This document shows, piece by piece, positions 17,193 to 26,808 of a DNA stretch of 64,000 bases. Source of the stretch: Brevibacillus humidisoli (GTDB lineage: Bacteria; Bacillota; Bacilli; Brevibacillales; Brevibacillaceae); assembly GCF_020923435.1 (NCBI RefSeq), contig NZ_CP087263.1:2189970-2253969 (forward strand). Direction: 5' to 3'. Under the pieces are notes generated by a model. That model was not told the origin of the DNA and ran no database searches. It saw only the letters and a program-made list of their open reading frames with translations. The translations under genes and the position numbers were made by a program. Within the stretch, counting starts at the first letter, position 1, and each line of letters begins with the position of its first letter.

Positions 17193-17838
17193 GAATTTGT
17201 TCCTTCCTCGTCATGCCGTACGGCTCCCTCATCAGATGCTCCCAAAACGGAATCGTTCGTTGAATCAACGGCCCAGTGAAGACGGCAACCAGCAGTGTTC
17301 CGATCGATACAGGGCCACCCAACAGCCAACCTACCGTCAGCATGAACAGCTCAATAGTGAAACGAACACGCTGGATACTCCAGCCCATTCGCTCATTTAA
17401 GGCAAGCATCAAACTGTCTCGCGGTCCGGCGCCAAGTCGCGGTGAGATATACATGCCGATCCCGATCGAAAACAGCAGCAGTCCTGCGCCGAACCAGCAT
17501 CCCTTCAGCAGAAGCCGATCTGCTCGTGGGACGAAGTCGAGCCACACAAACAGATCAATAAACAGTCCAAACAACAGCATATTCAGGACGGTTCCCACCC
17601 CTGGCTTCACTCTGGCAATGAAATAGGAGAGAAAAATGACAATCCCCCCGACGATCTGCGACCAGATCCCAATGGTTAGGCCAAGCGTCTGGGTCAACCC
17701 TATATGCAGCACATCCCATGAGGCAACACCCATATCGGCCTGAATCATCAACAAGCACCCGAAAGCCATCACCGCAAGCCCAAGGGTAAACATCGTGTAC
17801 CGGATCAACAGTGCTCTCTCTTTCCCCCGTGATCCCAC
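17185..17838 (-). CDS. YczE/YitT-like integral membrane protein
   Basis: 217 residues, five to six membrane helices. The pattern GVASWDVLHIGL, then GLTIGIWSQIVGG, and GAGPRDSLMLAL marks the YczE/YyaS family. In B. subtilis YczE influences surfactin and bacillaenomycin-type lipopeptide production by an unknown route. Coupled to the EamA gene. Confidence 0.8.
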   Translation of the reverse strand: MGSRGKERALLIRYTMFTLGLAVMAFGCLLMIQADMGVASWDVLHIGLTQTLGLTIGIWSQIVGGIVIFLSYFIARVKPGVGTVLNMLLFGLFIDLFVWLDFVPRADRLLLKGCWFGAGLLLFSIGIGMYISPRLGAGPRDSLMLALNERMGWSIQRVRFTIELFMLTVGWLLGGPVSIGTLLVAVFTGPLIQRTIPFWEHLMREPYGMTRKEQIHA

Positions 17839-17899
17839 CTTGCTCCACCATCTCCTATCCTCATCGTCGATGTTTCTCTATGGTTCATCTCTAGTTCTA

Positions 17900-18892
17900 T
17901 CACACTTTTACCGCTTCGTCACCTGTGGAGCCGGCCGAATACTCGTTGTCCTGCATTCGGTTTCTCCTGATGGGTACCGATAGGAAATCAGCAGCCAATC
18001 GGGTGTTGGGAAAGACCGACTGCGCCTCGCTCAGCAATTCAGCCATCCCCACCTCTGCTCGCTCCCCATCATATCGCGGACTAAAATGGGTCAGGATCAG
18101 GCTGTGTACCTTCGCGGAGTCTGCAATCTGGGCCGCCTGCAAAGCAGTTGAATGGCCGCTTCGCTCCGCCAGTTCCAAATGCGCATGAGCAAAGGTGGCT
18201 TCATGAATCAACAGATCCGCTCCCCCCGCCAAACGGACAACCGTATCACATGGAGCAGTATCCCCACTGTAAACCAGCTTTCTGCCTCTCTGTGGAGGCC
18301 CGATGAATGCATCTCCATGAACAATCCGACCGTCTGGAAGTTGTACCGTCTCTCCCCGTTTCAGTCTGCCATAGACCGGTCCTGGAGCGATGCCTGCCTG
18401 CTTGGCCAAATCCTGCCGGAACGCTCCCTGCTGCTCCGGTTCCACTACTGCATAGGCAAGGGCATGGCCTCGATGACTGACTTCTCCGCACTCCACAGCA
18501 ATCCCATTCTCCATAACCTGCCTTCCCGCAGAGACGATCTCCACCTTGAGAGGGTACTGCAAATGCACCCCGCTGGTCATCATAACTCCTTCAATATAAC
18601 GATCCAACCCAGGAGGGCCGTACACCGTGACCGGCGAAAGTGCACCGCCACGCAGGGAGCGGCTGGCGAGAAGCCCGATTAACCCGTAGAGGTGGTCTCC
18701 ATGCAAATGGGTGATGAAGATCTTCTCCAGTTGGTTTAACTTTAACGTGGAGCGCATAATCTGCTGTTGTGTTCCCTCGCCGCAGTCGAACAGCCACCAT
18801 TTGCCTCGTTGGATGAACCATAGTGCGATCGCACTCACATTGCGCCGCAGCGTCGGGGCGCCTGAACCGGTACCAAGAAACGTGACGATCAT
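17900..18892 (-). CDS. rnz: ribonuclease Z
   Basis: 330 residues of the metallo-beta-lactamase fold. TFLGTGSGAPT starts the protein, FITHLHGDHLYGL is the zinc-binding HxHxDH motif, and VYSGDTAPCD and LILTHFSPRY supply further ligands. It matures tRNA 3' ends. Start at 18892 (MIVTFLGTGS) follows GGGGGAGGAG; the frame to 18913 is less likely. A diverged remnant of its 5' part recurs at 21640-21915. The C-terminus extends past the usual end with a polar tail. Confidence 0.9.
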   Translation of the reverse strand: MIVTFLGTGSGAPTLRRNVSAIALWFIQRGKWWLFDCGEGTQQQIMRSTLKLNQLEKIFITHLHGDHLYGLIGLLASRSLRGGALSPVTVYGPPGLDRYIEGVMMTSGVHLQYPLKVEIVSAGRQVMENGIAVECGEVSHRGHALAYAVVEPEQQGAFRQDLAKQAGIAPGPVYGRLKRGETVQLPDGRIVHGDAFIGPPQRGRKLVYSGDTAPCDTVVRLAGGADLLIHEATFAHAHLELAERSGHSTALQAAQIADSAKVHSLILTHFSPRYDGERAEVGMAELLSEAQSVFPNTRLAADFLSVPIRRNRMQDNEYSAGSTGDEAVKV

Positions 18893-19129
18893 CCTGCTCC
18901 TCCCCCTTTCCATCTGCCTCCTATCATTGGTGAGTTTTCCCCATTGCAGCTATTTCTCCCCTTGCTGTCCCCGTGCCTACATCCCACCAGCTATTTATTA
19001 CATTTTCTTTAAGATCTTGTTGAATGGGTTGACGATTGGAATATCCTGCATAATAATTTCAAATACAGTTATTTATAGATATTTTTTCATGAAAAACTAA
19101 ATAGATACAATTTGGAGGGAGAGAAAACT

Positions 19130-20159
19130 GTGAAACATCATTCACCAGTTTCTGTTGCTGTGGTAGGAGGAGGTGCTGCCTGCGTCTCGCTTGTTCACTA
19201 CTTAGTAGAGAATGGAAGTCCCGGATTACTGCAGGTTACCGTTTTTGAAGCGAACGGGCTAGTGGGTCCCGGAGTAGCGTACCAGCAGGACAGCCATGTT
19301 TTATTACTAAACAGGGTGGCCCAGAGTATGTCCGTCATAGCTGAAGACGCGGCGCACTTCCGCAAGTGGTTGTGTTCCCGCTCGATTCACGATTTATTCT
19401 ACGATGGGATCCATCAATCATTCCCCTCACGCAGTTTGTTCGGCACCTATTTGCGGGACGTTTTTGAACGAACCCTTCTAAAGGCAGATCAAAAATCATT
19501 ACCCATAGAAATTGTGAACAAGGAGGTCATCCATATCCAGAAAAAAGATCAATATCACTTGATGACCCGTGATGGAGAGAGTTCTGCGTTTGACCTGGTG
19601 ATTCTTTGCATTGGTCATACTTCACCAATCGATTACTTCAACAATGACCAAACTTCCTACCAGCCGCGATTTCTCACAAAGCAAGCAATTACCGACATCC
19701 TCCAAAAACGCGGTGTCGTGAAACTATATGATATTGTCCGCCTGTTGCGCAGGGAACTACGACAACACGGTGAAGATTGGCATGGATGCCTTTAGTGGCG
19801 GCACCTTTTTTGCCCAGTTTGACGAAGAAGAACTCCAATCGTACGACTGGGTGATCAATGGCACTGGCTCCAGCCACAGTCTGGAACGTGGAAATTGCTC
19901 CAGCTTGCTGCTGTCTCTGCTGCACAACGGTTATGCTCAGAAACATCCGCATGGCGGAATCGTAGTAGATTTTCAGACGGGAGCCGTAGTAGATCAACAT
20001 GGTCAGGCTGATCTGCACCTGCGTGCAGTAGGCCACATCACATGCGGCAACTATTACTATACCGGCTCTCTTGAGATGATCGCCAAAAAGTGTAAAGAGA
20101 TCGCCAGGAACACCATTGAACTGCTTGAACACTCCACAAAAACCGCTCAACTGGTGTAG
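19130..20159 (+). pseudogene. decayed FAD/NAD(P)-binding protein gene
   Basis: GTG start at 19130 after GGAGGGAGAG. The first frame (to 19795) encodes VSVAVVGGGAACVSLVHYL, a dinucleotide fold, and FDLVILCIGHTSP, the NAD_binding_9 style found in large siderophore-type monooxygenase relatives of about 480-600 residues. The second frame (to 20159) encodes the family's C-terminus (YDWVINGTGSSHSL, HITCGNYYYTGSLEMIA). The segment between is far too short: the second dinucleotide fold appears deleted just before YQPRFLTKQAIT, and a second deletion or frameshift lies near 19760. The product cannot be functional. It precedes the MFS gene at 20175 by 15 bases, as an operon. Confidence 0.8.
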
Positions 20160-20174
20160 AAAGGAATACGGACG

Positions 20175-21404
20175 ATGAACGAAACAAATACCCGACGCCA
20201 ACCGATGTTACTCTTGCTGCTGATCGCTCTCGTTTGCCTTCCGCAGGCGTCAATCGGCTTGTATACCCCCTCATTACCCAAAATGACCCATTATTTTCAC
20301 ACGACCCATTCCCAGATCCAGCTGACCATCACCTTATACACTGTGGGGTACGCCATTTCCGTGTTGATTTGCGGCATCTTGTCGGATCGTTTTGGCAGAA
20401 AGCCGATTTTGATCAGCGGTACAGTCATCTACGTAGCAGCTACATTCGTTGCCCTGTATGCCAAATCAGTAGAGACGTTTATCGTCTGCCGGTTTTTCCA
20501 GGCGTTGGGCGGCTGCTGCGGAACGGTAGTCGCTCGCTTGATCACCAAGGACATCTATCAGCACCATGACCAGATCCGCATATTAACCTATCTGTCAACG
20601 GCAATCGCCATTACCCCGGCGATTGCCCCAATCGTGGGCGGAATTTTGGAAACGTACTATGGCTGGCAACTCCCTTTCAGTCTGTTGTTGGTTCTTTCAA
20701 TCGGCATGTTGGCCGTGCTTTGTTTTTGTTTTACGGAGACGCATCATGATCGCAACTCTTCCCTTAACTTGAGCACGATTATTCGCTCGTACGGCTATCT
20801 GCTGACGCATCGCCATTTTTTGGCGTATAGCCTGGCGATTAGTTTAGCCTGGTGCGCCTATTTTTCCTTTATCAGTTACTCCCCATACTTGTTGCAGAAT
20901 CTGTTGGGAGTGACCCCTGTTTTTTACGGAATCAGTTTTGCTCTTGTGGTCATCGGCTATATCACCGGCACGACCTTAACCCGAAAAGTGTCCGGTAAAT
21001 GGGATCTCAACCGCATCATTCTGTACGGCAGCCTCCTGAGCATGATTGCTTCCCTGTTCTTGCTGATCGTGATCGAACTCGTCGGTTTGTCCGTCGCCGC
21101 GATCATTTTACCTATGATGGTAGTGATGGTCGGGGTTGGAGCGATTTTTCCGGCCTGCCACGCCGCGGTCATGCAACCGTTCCCCTCAATCGCAGGGACA
21201 GCTTCTGGTTTGCTTTTTTTCATTCAGATGATTGCGGGCGCCTTGTGCAACGTAATCGTTGATCCGTTCGTGGGACACACCCACCTGCCCATGGTTTTGG
21301 CGATTGTGATTTCCAGCATGTTGTTGTTTGTCTGCTTTTATTTCATGGGGTGGAAACAGCCAAAGTCACAACTGCCCACAACCTCTTCCCATTCTCATCA
21401 ATGA
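20175..21404 (+). CDS. MFS drug exporter, Bcr/CflA-type
   Basis: 409 residues, twelve helices, with LYTPSLPKMTHYF in helix 1 region, GILSDRFGRKPIL (motif A) and PAIAPIVGGILETYYGW (motif C-like), all typical of Bcr/CflA resistance transporters. It probably exports a small molecule. It lies directly behind the broken flavoprotein gene, so the pair may once have made or detoxified and exported a compound. Terminator follows. Confidence 0.85.
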   Translation: MNETNTRRQPMLLLLLIALVCLPQASIGLYTPSLPKMTHYFHTTHSQIQLTITLYTVGYAISVLICGILSDRFGRKPILISGTVIYVAATFVALYAKSVETFIVCRFFQALGGCCGTVVARLITKDIYQHHDQIRILTYLSTAIAITPAIAPIVGGILETYYGWQLPFSLLLVLSIGMLAVLCFCFTETHHDRNSSLNLSTIIRSYGYLLTHRHFLAYSLAISLAWCAYFSFISYSPYLLQNLLGVTPVFYGISFALVVIGYITGTTLTRKVSGKWDLNRIILYGSLLSMIASLFLLIVIELVGLSVAAIILPMMVVMVGVGAIFPACHAAVMQPFPSIAGTASGLLFFIQMIAGALCNVIVDPFVGHTHLPMVLAIVISSMLLFVCFYFMGWKQPKSQLPTTSSHSHQ

Positions 21405-21450
21405 CGGGAGTACTTCCATCCTGTCTCTTCTGTTTATGCTGTTTCATCAT

Positions 21451-21487
21451 TGGGCCGGAACTGCCTAGGCAGTTCCGGCATTTCTGT
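21451..21487 (+). terminator. terminator after the Bcr/CflA-type gene
   Basis: GCCGGAACTGCC / GGCAGTTCCGGC, twelve perfect pairs, followed by ATTTCTG. Confidence 0.7.
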
Positions 21488-21639
21488 CATATATGGGCAG
21501 GCATAACCCCAGTGACGGGCGTCTTCCCACGCGAGAGAAAGCCCGTTCTCGAGCCCTGCTCTCTCTGCGATACCCCTCCTGCGGGGGAACCCGACTGCTC
21601 ACATTCCCTCTCACAATGCTCCTCTCAGCGTGGACCGCA

Positions 21640-21855
21640 TTCTGATGGATAATCTAAAGTGCCAGCCAAGCCAGAAAACGCTGGCAAAGCGGCCGATCCA
21701 TCCGCATATAGATCGTTTTGATGTAAATGGGTGAAGGCACTCCTCTCCAGTCGGTTCATCTTTAGTGTGGAACGCATAATCTGCTGTTGTGCCCCCCGAC
21801 CACGAGAAAACAGCCACATCTGTCCTGTGGGATCAACACTACTTCTTTCTTTCAT
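21640..21855 (-). pseudogene. remnant of a second ribonuclease Z gene (5' part)
   Basis: The minus strand reads QMWLFSRGRGAQQQIMRSTL then KMNRLERSAFTHLH, clearly the rnz block WWLFDCGEGTQQQIMRSTL / KLNQLEKIFITHLH of 18892-17900 with several changes, including loss of the zinc-site HGDH. Nucleotide similarity with 18650-18820 is roughly three quarters. The region upstream (to about 21915) also resembles the DNA upstream of rnz. The rest of 21405-21945 shows no gene. Confidence 0.75.
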
Positions 21856-21945
21856 TCATGAGTATTTCCCAATTGCAATAGGCATTCACCCTTTTTTTCA
21901 TTTCTGCATAGCCTACATCAGAACAGCACCAAGGAGGGGAAAAAG

Positions 21946-22938
21946 ATGAAGCGACTGATCTCCCTGGGTCTGGCAACCGCCCTGGGGCTAATGGCAATCC
22001 TTGCAGGCTGCTCCAACAGCAGCGATCAAGTGCGCATCGGTGAAGTGACGCGCTCACTCTTTTACGCACCACAATATGTAGCGCTGGAGAAAGGTTTTTT
22101 TGCAGAAGAAGGTCTGGATGTGGAACTGACTACTACCTGGGGCGGAGACAAAACAATGACCGCTCTCTTGTCAGACGGAATTGACGTTGCCCTGGTCGGC
22201 TCAGAAACAAGTATCTACGTCGCCCAACAAGGAGCCGAAGATCCGGTTATCAACTTCGCCCAACTGACGCAGACCGACGGAACCTTCCTGGTCTCTCGCA
22301 ATCCAATCCCGTCTTTTTCATGGGATATGCTAAAGGGAACCGTATTTCTTGGCCAGCGAAAAGGCGGCATGCCGCAGATGGTCGGAGAGTTTGTTTTGAA
22401 AAAGCACCAGATCGACCCACATCAAGATTTGGAGTTGATCCAAAACGTGGAATTCCAGAACATCGCCTCGGCTTTTTCTTCCGGTACGGGCGAGTTTGTA
22501 CAGTTGTTTGAGCCAACGGCCTCACAGTTTGAACGGGAGGGGATCGGCCACGTGATTGCATCGTTTGGGAAAGAGAGCGGAAAAGTTCCCTATACCGTAT
22601 TTATGGCAAAACAAAGCTATATCGAGAAAAATCAAGAAATCATACAGAAGTTCACTCGTGCCGTCTACAAGGCGCAGCAGTGGGTAGAATCCCATTCCGT
22701 CCAGGAGATTGCCCAGGTCATCACCCCCTACTTCCAAGAGATTGATCCGGACATTCTGGAAAACTCGATAGCACGCTACAAGGAACAGGGTTCTTACGCA
22801 GCCGATCCCATTCTGGATGAAGAAGAATGGAACAATTTGCAAGATATCATGCAAGAAGCAGGCGAACTTCAGCAGCGGGCTGATTACGCGAAACTGGTTG
22901 ATACTTCCTTTGCAAAAGCAGCCATCGAGGGGAACTGA
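21946..22938 (+). CDS. NMT1-type ABC transporter substrate-binding lipoprotein
   Basis: 330 residues with a lipoprotein signal ending LAILAGC. The mature part fits the NMT1/THI5-like or SsuA fold: VRIGEVTRSLFYAPQYVALE then KGFFAEEGLDVEL, a binding-pocket-facing DGIDVALVGSE and KVPYTVFMAK. Substrates of this group are sulfonates, nitrate, pyrimidine precursors of thiamine or similar. B. subtilis YtlA looks closest from memory. Start follows AAGGAGGGG. First gene of a three-gene operon; ATP-binding gene begins four bases after its stop. Confidence 0.85.
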   Translation: MKRLISLGLATALGLMAILAGCSNSSDQVRIGEVTRSLFYAPQYVALEKGFFAEEGLDVELTTTWGGDKTMTALLSDGIDVALVGSETSIYVAQQGAEDPVINFAQLTQTDGTFLVSRNPIPSFSWDMLKGTVFLGQRKGGMPQMVGEFVLKKHQIDPHQDLELIQNVEFQNIASAFSSGTGEFVQLFEPTASQFEREGIGHVIASFGKESGKVPYTVFMAKQSYIEKNQEIIQKFTRAVYKAQQWVESHSVQEIAQVITPYFQEIDPDILENSIARYKEQGSYAADPILDEEEWNNLQDIMQEAGELQQRADYAKLVDTSFAKAAIEGN

Positions 22939-22941
22939 CCG

Positions 22942-23742
22942 ATGAGCCAACTTCCTGCTACGCCTGCCAAGATCCAACTGCGTCATGTCACCCATCTCTA
23001 TGTCACACCGACAAACGCTTTTACGGCCGTCAAAGGGATCGACTTGCAAGTAGAGGAAGGAGAATTTATCTGTTTGGTCGGCCCCAGCGGCTGCGGAAAG
23101 ACGACACTGCTCTCGCTGATCGCCGGTCTGGAGAAGCCGACAGCCGGTCATGTGTTGATCGACGGCGAGCAGGTGACCGGTCCTACAAACAAAGTAGGAT
23201 ACATGCTGCAGCAAGATTACCTGTTCAACTGGCGAACGATTCAAGACAATGTGTTTCTCGGACTGGAGATTCAGCGCATTCGCAATAAAGAGAACGAGCA
23301 ATACGCCCTTCACCTCCTCGATGAGATGGGGCTGGCTGACGTTCGACTGGCATATCCTCATCAGCTTTCCGGCGGAATGCGTCAGCGCGTCGCACTCGTT
23401 CGCACGCTCGCCTGTCAACCAGACATCCTGCTGCTGGATGAACCGTTTTCCGCTCTGGATTATCAAACCAAGCTCAAACTGGAAGATCTGGTGGTTGAGA
23501 TGCTGCGCCGCTATCACAATAAAACGGCGATTCTCGTCACCCATGATCTTTCGGAAGCAGTGGCGATGGGCGATCGCCTGTACATCCTGGAGCGAAATCC
23601 GGGGAAGATCCGTGCAGAGGTAAAGATACCCGACCAAATCCGCGAACCACTGCCGTTTCAAGCACGTAACCAGGAAGGATTCAACGCGCTGTTTAAACGA
23701 GTCTGGATGGAAATGGAGAGGAACGCCGATGCTGACGATTAA
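22942..23742 (+). CDS. ABC transporter ATP-binding protein (SsuB/TauB type)
   Basis: 266 residues: Walker A GPSGCGKTTLL, Q-loop MLQQDYLFNWRT, signature LSGGMRQRVALVR, Walker B ILLLDEPFSALD and the switch His in VTHDLSEA. Nucleotide-binding subunit for the importer. Its last 14 bases overlap the permease gene start. Confidence 0.92.
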   Translation: MSQLPATPAKIQLRHVTHLYVTPTNAFTAVKGIDLQVEEGEFICLVGPSGCGKTTLLSLIAGLEKPTAGHVLIDGEQVTGPTNKVGYMLQQDYLFNWRTIQDNVFLGLEIQRIRNKENEQYALHLLDEMGLADVRLAYPHQLSGGMRQRVALVRTLACQPDILLLDEPFSALDYQTKLKLEDLVVEMLRRYHNKTAILVTHDLSEAVAMGDRLYILERNPGKIRAEVKIPDQIREPLPFQARNQEGFNALFKRVWMEMERNADADD

Positions 23743-24535
23743 TCCTGATCAGATCCACCGCGAGTACCTCAAAAGACGGTCCAGACAGCGCCAGATCGTG
23801 CTAGCCAGCCAACTGGGATTATTCCTCCTCTTCCTGGGAGCCTGGGAATGGGCCGCACGTACCGGGATGATCAACGTACTGCTGTTTAGTCATCCTACAA
23901 AAATTGCGGAGCTCTTTGTACAAAAAGTGTTGGATGGCAGTCTGCTGCCTCACGTCAGCACCACGGTTGTCGAGACGATCATCGGCTTTATACTGGGGAC
24001 ACTGCTAGGAACGCTGATCGCCACGCTGATCTGGTGGTCTCCGTTTCTCTCCAATGTGCTGGAGCCATACCTGGTCATTGCGAACAGCATGCCAAAGGTT
24101 GCCCTTGGGCCGCTGTTTATCGTCGGTCTCGGGCCAGGAGCCCTTTCGATCATCGCAATGGCTTGTGCGGTTTCTGTCATCATCACCACGATCGTCGTCT
24201 ACACCAGCTTTAGAGAGGTTGACCGCAACTATATTAAAGTAGTGCAAACCTTTGGCGCAGGGAAGCAGCAAATTTTTACGCTGGTCATTCTGCCCGCAAC
24301 CATTCCGACCATCGTATCTACCTTAAAAGTAAATGTCGGTCTATCCTGGATCGGGGTCATTGTCGGGGAATTCCTCGTCTCCAAGGAGGGACTGGGCTAC
24401 CTCATCGTCTACGGTTTCCAAGTATTTAATTTTACCCTGGTTATGGTAAGCTTGGCTGTCATCGCCGTCGTGGCAACTGTGATGTACCAGTTGGTTGCCA
24501 TTCTGGAGCGCAAGCTTACCAGCCAGTTTAAATAG
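23729..24535 (+). CDS. ABC transporter permease (SsuC/TauC type)
   Basis: 268 residues, six membrane helices, with the EAA-like loop YIKVVQTFGAGKQQIFTLVILPA and a conserved GLGPGALSII. Last gene of the importer operon; a weak hairpin and a strong terminator (24603-24638) follow. Confidence 0.9.
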   Translation: MLTINPDQIHREYLKRRSRQRQIVLASQLGLFLLFLGAWEWAARTGMINVLLFSHPTKIAELFVQKVLDGSLLPHVSTTVVETIIGFILGTLLGTLIATLIWWSPFLSNVLEPYLVIANSMPKVALGPLFIVGLGPGALSIIAMACAVSVIITTIVVYTSFREVDRNYIKVVQTFGAGKQQIFTLVILPATIPTIVSTLKVNVGLSWIGVIVGEFLVSKEGLGYLIVYGFQVFNFTLVMVSLAVIAVVATVMYQLVAILERKLTSQFK

Positions 24536-24602
24536 ATGCGGGGAGATGCCTTCCCCAGTGGCCGCATCAGACCCAGCTCACGCTGACCAGGTGCGGCCCA
24601 CC

Positions 24603-24638
24603 TAAAAAGGTCACGCCAGTCTATCGGCGTGACCTTTA
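24603..24638. terminator. bidirectional terminator
   Basis: AAAGGTCACGCC / GGCGTGACCTTT stem, serving the ABC operon and the convergent TPR gene. Confidence 0.7.
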
Positions 24639-24649
24639 TCCATTGCTGC

Positions 24650-25594
24650 CTATTTCCACCGCTTCCACCACGGTTTTTTCTCGGAATCCGCCTGCTGCGG
24701 CTGCTCCATCTCACTTGGCTCAGCGTTCCCAGCAGTCAACTGTGCCAGGTGCTTCTCTACCGCGGGACGGTACTCTTCCCGCACATGCGGCTCCATCGCT
24801 TCTAACACCTCTGCTGCCCGCTCCTTCTGCTCCGTGACGATCAGTGCATTCGCGTAGTTAAATCCGGCAAACGGGAATTGAAAGGTAGGCTGCCAATACT
24901 GCTCCGCAATCTGGATCAACTGGTAGACGTACTGGGCTTGCCCCAGTTCGCCCGTCACTTTCATCACAACGTCTTCCATCTGTCCGGAACGCTCAATCGC
25001 CTGACGGTAAAACTCCATCGCCTTGTGCAGATTGCCATCCTGCAGAAAGAGCCGACCCAGGATCAGCTGCGGCCGCCATGCCCCCTCGCGTTCAGCTAAT
25101 ACCTTAAGCCGCTGCAGCAGTTCGTCTCTCCTGTTGCTTTCTTGAAAGTGGGAAACATACCAATCAAGTCCGTTTTCCTGATTCGGCTCCTTCATCAAGC
25201 CTGCTTCCAGTGTTTCAAACGCCTTCTCGCCTGCTCCCTCATAAGCGTATATTTTGGCGAGATTAGTATACGAGGTTCCGGAAGCAGGAAAGCGCTCGAT
25301 GCAGGTGCTCAGCAGTTCCTTGGCCCGCTGGAATTCCCCTGCCTGCATATGAACGACTGCGCGGAAGACAAGCGCACCCTCAATCGGTCCGTACAGTTCC
25401 AGCAGCCGATCAGCTGCCTGGGCCGCTTCTGTGGTAAATTTGTCCTGGACCAACTGCATGGCAAACTGACGCAATGCCTCCTTGTCATCCCAATACTGGT
25501 GAAGCTGATGGGGAATCACGTTTTTCTGGTATTCTTCACGCGAGATCTGAACCTTTTCTCCATGCTCGTTTGTAAACTCTATATACTCCGACAT
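24650..25594 (-). CDS. TPR-repeat protein
   Basis: 314 residues. From residue about 45 onward, repeated 34-residue helix pairs are visible (VFRAVVHMQAGEFQRAKELL, TNLAKIYAYEGAGEKAFETL, ILGRLFLQDGNLHKAMEFYR), i.e. at least four tetratricopeptide repeats. The C-terminus is Trp/Lys-rich (KKPWWKRWK). No membrane or signal segment. A scaffold role is inferred; partner unknown. Start at 25594 follows GAGAGGA. Confidence 0.8.
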   Translation of the reverse strand: MSEYIEFTNEHGEKVQISREEYQKNVIPHQLHQYWDDKEALRQFAMQLVQDKFTTEAAQAADRLLELYGPIEGALVFRAVVHMQAGEFQRAKELLSTCIERFPASGTSYTNLAKIYAYEGAGEKAFETLEAGLMKEPNQENGLDWYVSHFQESNRRDELLQRLKVLAEREGAWRPQLILGRLFLQDGNLHKAMEFYRQAIERSGQMEDVVMKVTGELGQAQYVYQLIQIAEQYWQPTFQFPFAGFNYANALIVTEQKERAAEVLEAMEPHVREEYRPAVEKHLAQLTAGNAEPSEMEQPQQADSEKKPWWKRWK

Positions 25595-25683
25595 TCGAAT
25601 CCTCTCTTTCCGTTCCAACCTACAGCCTACGCTATTCTTTTCGCGGACAAGCGGGAAATCCCTGCTCTGTGCAGGGGTACAGG

Positions 25684-25714
25684 GAAAAACGGTTTCCAGT
25701 TACGGAAACCGCCT
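25684..25714 (-). terminator. terminator of the 25718 gene
   Basis: GCGGTTTCC / GGAAACCG stem followed on the minus strand by TTTTTCCC. Confidence 0.7.
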
Positions 25715-25717
25715 TTA

Positions 25718-26095
25718 TTAGATCCAGGCTTTTATGTTTACTTTGCGGATAAATTCCTCTGCTGTCTCCTTCACGGCAGCATCGCCATCTTTGGATGCCG
25801 GTTCATCAATGCCCATGATCTGCCGGAAAAGGGCCTCATTGCGAGTTGCCAACGCATGATCAAGCAACGACTCACGCTGAACTCTCTCCGCTTCCCTCCT
25901 CAGCAGCTCCTCTTCCAAAGCCATGTCAGCCTCAACAAGAGGATATTGTTTATCTGTTTTCGGAACGCGGACAATCCACTCAAACGCGCTGTCCGGATTC
26001 CGATCGCGACCGATGATGTAAGCGTGTTCGCCTATGGGCAAACCCTGCTCAAAGGAGTCGGCAACGATCACAACGCGTTGTCCAAGTTTGAACAT
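25718..26095 (-). CDS. hypothetical protein
   Basis: 125 residues. The N-terminal 55 residues look like a small beta barrel (FKLGQRVVIVADSFEQGLPI, then YIIGRDRNPDSAFEWIVRVP); the remainder is charged helix (EEELLRREAERVQRESLLDH). Start at 26095 is chosen because AAAGGAGG lies nine bases upstream; the ATG at 26104 touches that site. I do not recognise a family. Related by layout to short Bacillales proteins of unknown role. Confidence 0.6.
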   Translation of the reverse strand: MFKLGQRVVIVADSFEQGLPIGEHAYIIGRDRNPDSAFEWIVRVPKTDKQYPLVEADMALEEELLRREAERVQRESLLDHALATRNEALFRQIMGIDEPASKDGDAAVKETAEEFIRKVNIKAWI

Positions 26096-26253
26096 GTGCG
26101 CCATCCTCCTTTCTTGACTTTACATACGCTCTTGTTTTTATGATACTTTATAAGGAAGCCCGTGGGAAGTGGAAAATACCAAAGCTTCCCATCAGAGTGC
26201 AAATACCTAGATGTCAAAACCAGGCAGAACGAAAAGTTGAGGTGCTGACGACA

Positions 26254-26682
26254 ATGTCGATATGGTTTTCATGGTTTATTATGTTCTGGATGTTCGTGTT
26301 ACTGGGGCTAGTCGCCATAGGCGGTTACTTCATGTTTCGCAAGTTTCTCAAATCGATGCCAAAAGCAGACGGCAAGTCTGATCTCGATTGGCAAGATTAT
26401 TATATCGATCAGACCCGCACCTTGTGGACCGAAGAAGGCCTAGCTTTCCTGAATGAACTGGTTGAACCGGTACCGCAGTTGTTCCGGGACGTCGCTCGCC
26501 GCAGCATTGCCGCCAAGATCGGAGAACTGGCTCTGCATGAAAAGGCAGATCAGATTACACAAGATCTTATCATAAAAGGGTATATCATCGCTACTCCCAA
26601 ACGCGACCACAAGTGGCTGATCTCCCATCTGCAGGAAAAGCAGATCGACTATTCCGCCTATGAAAAACTGCTCAAGGCGTAA
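26254..26682 (+). CDS. DUF2621 family membrane protein
   Basis: 142 residues with one N-terminal membrane helix (FSWFIMFWMFVLLGLVAIGG). The rest is cytosolic and helical, with the family blocks DWQDYYIDQTRTLWTEEGLA, FLNELVEPVPQLFRDVARR and IIKGYIIATPKRDHKWL. Matches YneK-type DUF2621 proteins of spore formers; function unknown. Start at 26254 follows TTGAGGTG. Confidence 0.82.
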   Translation: MSIWFSWFIMFWMFVLLGLVAIGGYFMFRKFLKSMPKADGKSDLDWQDYYIDQTRTLWTEEGLAFLNELVEPVPQLFRDVARRSIAAKIGELALHEKADQITQDLIIKGYIIATPKRDHKWLISHLQEKQIDYSAYEKLLKA

Positions 26683-26808
26683 ACGTGCTGATATCTCACT
26701 CGGGCGCTTCCTCGTTGACGGCGCGTCCTAATCGGCACAAAAATAATGAAACCATCTCCATTCTTGAACGTAGAGAATAGGAGACTTCCTCTAAAGGAGA
26801 CGATAACG

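Noticed and set aside
22522-23661. Long minus-strand frame (379 codons) opposite the ABC importer genes
   Set aside because: It lies antisense to two well-conserved genes, has no ribosome binding site, and its protein shows no family pattern.
25142-26143. 333-codon plus-strand frame
   Set aside because: Antisense shadow of the TPR gene and the 25718 gene; no start signal and Cys/Phe-rich composition typical of shadows.
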